Shown: positions 62,614-64,000 of the stretch, one piece after another
Numbering within the stretch: position 1 is the stretch's first letter
Layout of the letters: every line of letters starts with the position of its first letter
Assembly (NCBI RefSeq): GCF_900078705.1
Contig: NZ_FKIF01000002.1
Coordinates: 124,001-188,000 of the forward strand
Reading direction: 5' to 3'
DNA length: 64,000 bases
DNA from: Bordetella ansorpii
Lineage (GTDB): Bacteria > Pseudomonadota > Gammaproteobacteria > Burkholderiales > Burkholderiaceae_B
The notes under the pieces: model-generated
What the model saw: the letters and a program-made list of their open reading frames with translations, nothing else
What the model was told of the DNA's origin: nothing
Database searches by the model: none
Position numbers and translations under genes: made by a program

Positions 62614-63300
62614 TTACCAGCCCTGCTGCTTCAGGCCCGCCTCGGTCGCGGCATCGGCGGGGCGGATGAACAGCGCGCCGCGCGGATCCAGATAGACCTC
62701 GTAGCGCGCCCCGTCGAACATGGGCATGTAGGCCGCGCTGCCGAACTGCACGTCCACGAAGGGCAGCCAGTTGGGAAACGTGCGCTTGAGCTCGCCCAGG
62801 TCGGGGGCGGGCCAGTCGTCCAGGCTATGGACCGAGCGCGGCGCGGAGCGTTCCTTGTTCGGGTCGCCGTAGCGGCCCGACAGGCGTTCCAGCCGGTAAA
62901 GCGGCTCGGCGCCCGCCAGCATGGCGGGCAGGCGCCAGCGCACCACGCGGGCGTCGATCTGCCACTGGTCGCCATACAAGGTGTATTCGCTGGGCTCGCC
63001 CCCCTGGGGCTGCATGCTGACCAGGAAGGTCTGCTCGTTCTGCCGCACCATCTTCACCGCGGCGACCGGCTTGTCGGCCGTCAGGCGGTAGAACTGCACC
63101 AGGGATACGGCCAGCAGGCCAGACACGCAGGCCAGGGCCACGAGCAACAGGCCGAACAGCCGGCGCACCGGCCGCAGGCGGAAGACCTTGCGGCCCATGT
63201 CGTCACGCGGGCCGCCGCAGCCCAGCAGCATGCCCAGGCCGATGAGCAAGGCAAGGATGGCGCCCAGCGCGAACCAGGCAAAAGGGGCGAAATCGATCAC
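62614..63300 (-). CDS. conserved hypothetical inner-membrane protein
   Basis: 228 residues from a GTG at 63300 (AAGGAG ten bases before); a TTG at 63309 is too close to the ribosome site. Two N-terminal membrane helices (about 8-26 and 48-67) with a basic RKVFRLRPVRRLF loop between them, then a periplasmic domain of about 155 residues (VKMVRQNEQTFLVSM, EYTLYGDQWQIDARVVRW, DVQFGSAAYMPMFDGARYEVYLDPRG). I do not recognise a characterised family. Upstream of rpoH on the same strand, divided from it by the CIRCE promoter region; the gene before it is fghA, 82 bases away. Confidence 0.8.
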   Translation of the reverse strand: MIDFAPFAWFALGAILALLIGLGMLLGCGGPRDDMGRKVFRLRPVRRLFGLLLVALACVSGLLAVSLVQFYRLTADKPVAAVKMVRQNEQTFLVSMQPQGGEPSEYTLYGDQWQIDARVVRWRLPAMLAGAEPLYRLERLSGRYGDPNKERSAPRSVHSLDDWPAPDLGELKRTFPNWLPFVDVQFGSAAYMPMFDGARYEVYLDPRGALFIRPADAATEAGLKQQGW

Positions 63301-63382
63301 GGGGCGCAAGCTCCTTGTACCGCGGCAAGCCGGGTCCAGCCGCCACGGGCCTCAGTATAAGAAGAGGTCCGCCATGCGAACG

Positions 63383-64000
63383 TTATCCGAGACGCTCGGC
63401 GTGAAACCGGATGTGATCCTCGATGAAGGTCGAGATGAAGTAGTAGCCGTGATCGTAGCCCTCGTGGCGGCGCAGTGTCAGCGGCTGGCCGGCCTGCTGG
63501 CAGGCGGCCTCGAAAGCCTCGGGATGCAGTTGCTCGGCCAGGAAGTTGTCGGCCAGGCCCTGGTCGACCAGGATGCCCGCCGGGAAGGGCGCCTTCAGGC
63601 CCTTCATCAGTTCGGTGGCGTCGTACGCGGCCCATTGGGCCCGGTCTTCGCCGAGATATCCGCCGAACGCCTTGTGGCCCCAGGGACACTGCGAGGGGGC
63701 GGCGATGGGCGCGAAGGCCGACACCGAACGGAATTTTTCAGGGTTGCGCAGCGCCAGGACCAGCGCGCCGTGGCCGCCCATCGAGTGGCCGAAGAGGCCG
63801 GCGCGGGCCGGATCGCCAGGCAGCTCGCCGCAGGCGATGCCGTGCAATTCCTCGACCACGTAGCTGTACATCCGGTAATGGGTTTTCCAGGGTTCGGCGG
63901 TGGCGTCCAGGTAGAAGCCCGCTCCCGTGCCGAAGTCCCAGTCGGCGTCCTCCCCCGCCACGCCCGCGCCGCGCGGGCTGGTGTCGGGCGCCACCAGCAT
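63383..64000 (-). CDS. fghA: S-formylglutathione hydrolase (partial)
   Basis: The C-terminal 205 residues of an esterase-D-type alpha/beta hydrolase; the N-terminus lies beyond the right edge. Hydrolyses S-formylglutathione to formate and glutathione, the second step of glutathione-dependent formaldehyde oxidation. Visible: APDTSPRG with the oxyanion-side loop, [14 protein letters not shown], nucleophile Ser in [12 protein letters not shown], catalytic Asp in DQGLADNFL and His in [10 protein letters not shown]. The usual partner, an adhC/frmA-type dehydrogenase, would be expected just outside the window. Confidence 0.95.
   Translation of the reverse strand: MLVAPDTSPRGAGVAGEDADWDFGTGAGFYLDATAEPWKTHYRMYSYVVEELHGIACGELPGDPARAGLFGHSMGGHGALVLALRNPEKFRSVSAFAPIAAPSQCPWGHKAFGGYLGEDRAQWAAYDATELMKGLKAPFPAGILVDQGLADNFLAEQLHPEAFEAACQQAGQPLTLRRHEGYDHGYYFISTFIEDHIRFHAERLG

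Overview
The window is GC-rich, densely packed bacterial chromosome. Three Bug/TctC-type periplasmic receptors without TctA/TctB partners, six LysR regulators, an aa3 oxidase cluster, a PhaM-type PHA granule protein and an rpoH under a CIRCE element point to a betaproteobacterium. Alcaligenaceae (Bordetella/Achromobacter type) fits best. This is inferred from gene content, not from any marker gene. I see no rRNA, tRNA, CRISPR array or prophage.

Left third (1-27.6 kb): accessory catabolism and sensing. The region holds (i) a polyamine-type ABC uptake system facing a RidA / DUF1028 / LysR / ArgE-like gene row; (ii) a MarR-controlled FAD monooxygenase, DUF3237 protein and Bug receptor; (iii) L-serine dehydratase sdaA with a divergent LysR; (iv) an OmpR/QseC-type two-component pair next to a chemoreceptor; (v) a free-standing MHYT membrane sensor and a second RidA-like protein; (vi) a LysR / Bug / Ldh-type dehydrogenase / solute-binding-like gene row; (vii) panB; (viii) catB with a Bug receptor and a divergent CatR/BenM-type regulator, with an ATAC-N7-GTAT operator between them.

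Middle (27.6-34.1 kb): a patchwork with signs of transfer. It contains a hipBA toxin-antitoxin pair with a long AT-rich palindrome, a phzF-like gene fused in frame to an IS5-type transposase remnant, an NTF2/SnoaL-like gene with a broken-looking start, and LysR / SDR / GST genes.

Right half (34.1-64 kb): conserved housekeeping genes. These are glmS, an Lrp-type regulator, a ugd / glycosyltransferase operon for envelope sugars, a DHA2 exporter, glmU, phaM, and a full set of cytochrome aa3 oxidase and assembly genes (ctaC, ctaD, ctaE, SURF1, ctaA, ctaB, two Sco-type proteins) that lacks ctaG/cox11. They are followed by a NUDIX hydrolase, an IlvD/Edd sugar-acid dehydratase with a LacI regulator, a Na+/H+ antiporter with a cyclic-nucleotide-fold tail opposite a CpdA-type phosphodiesterase, rpoH, and fghA at the right edge.

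The most interesting non-coding signal lies downstream of rpoH. A probable free-standing small RNA on the minus strand has its own promoter-like boxes, a strong intrinsic terminator, and a CU-rich (anti-Shine-Dalgarno) sequence displayed in a large hairpin loop that overlaps a 23-codon ORF.
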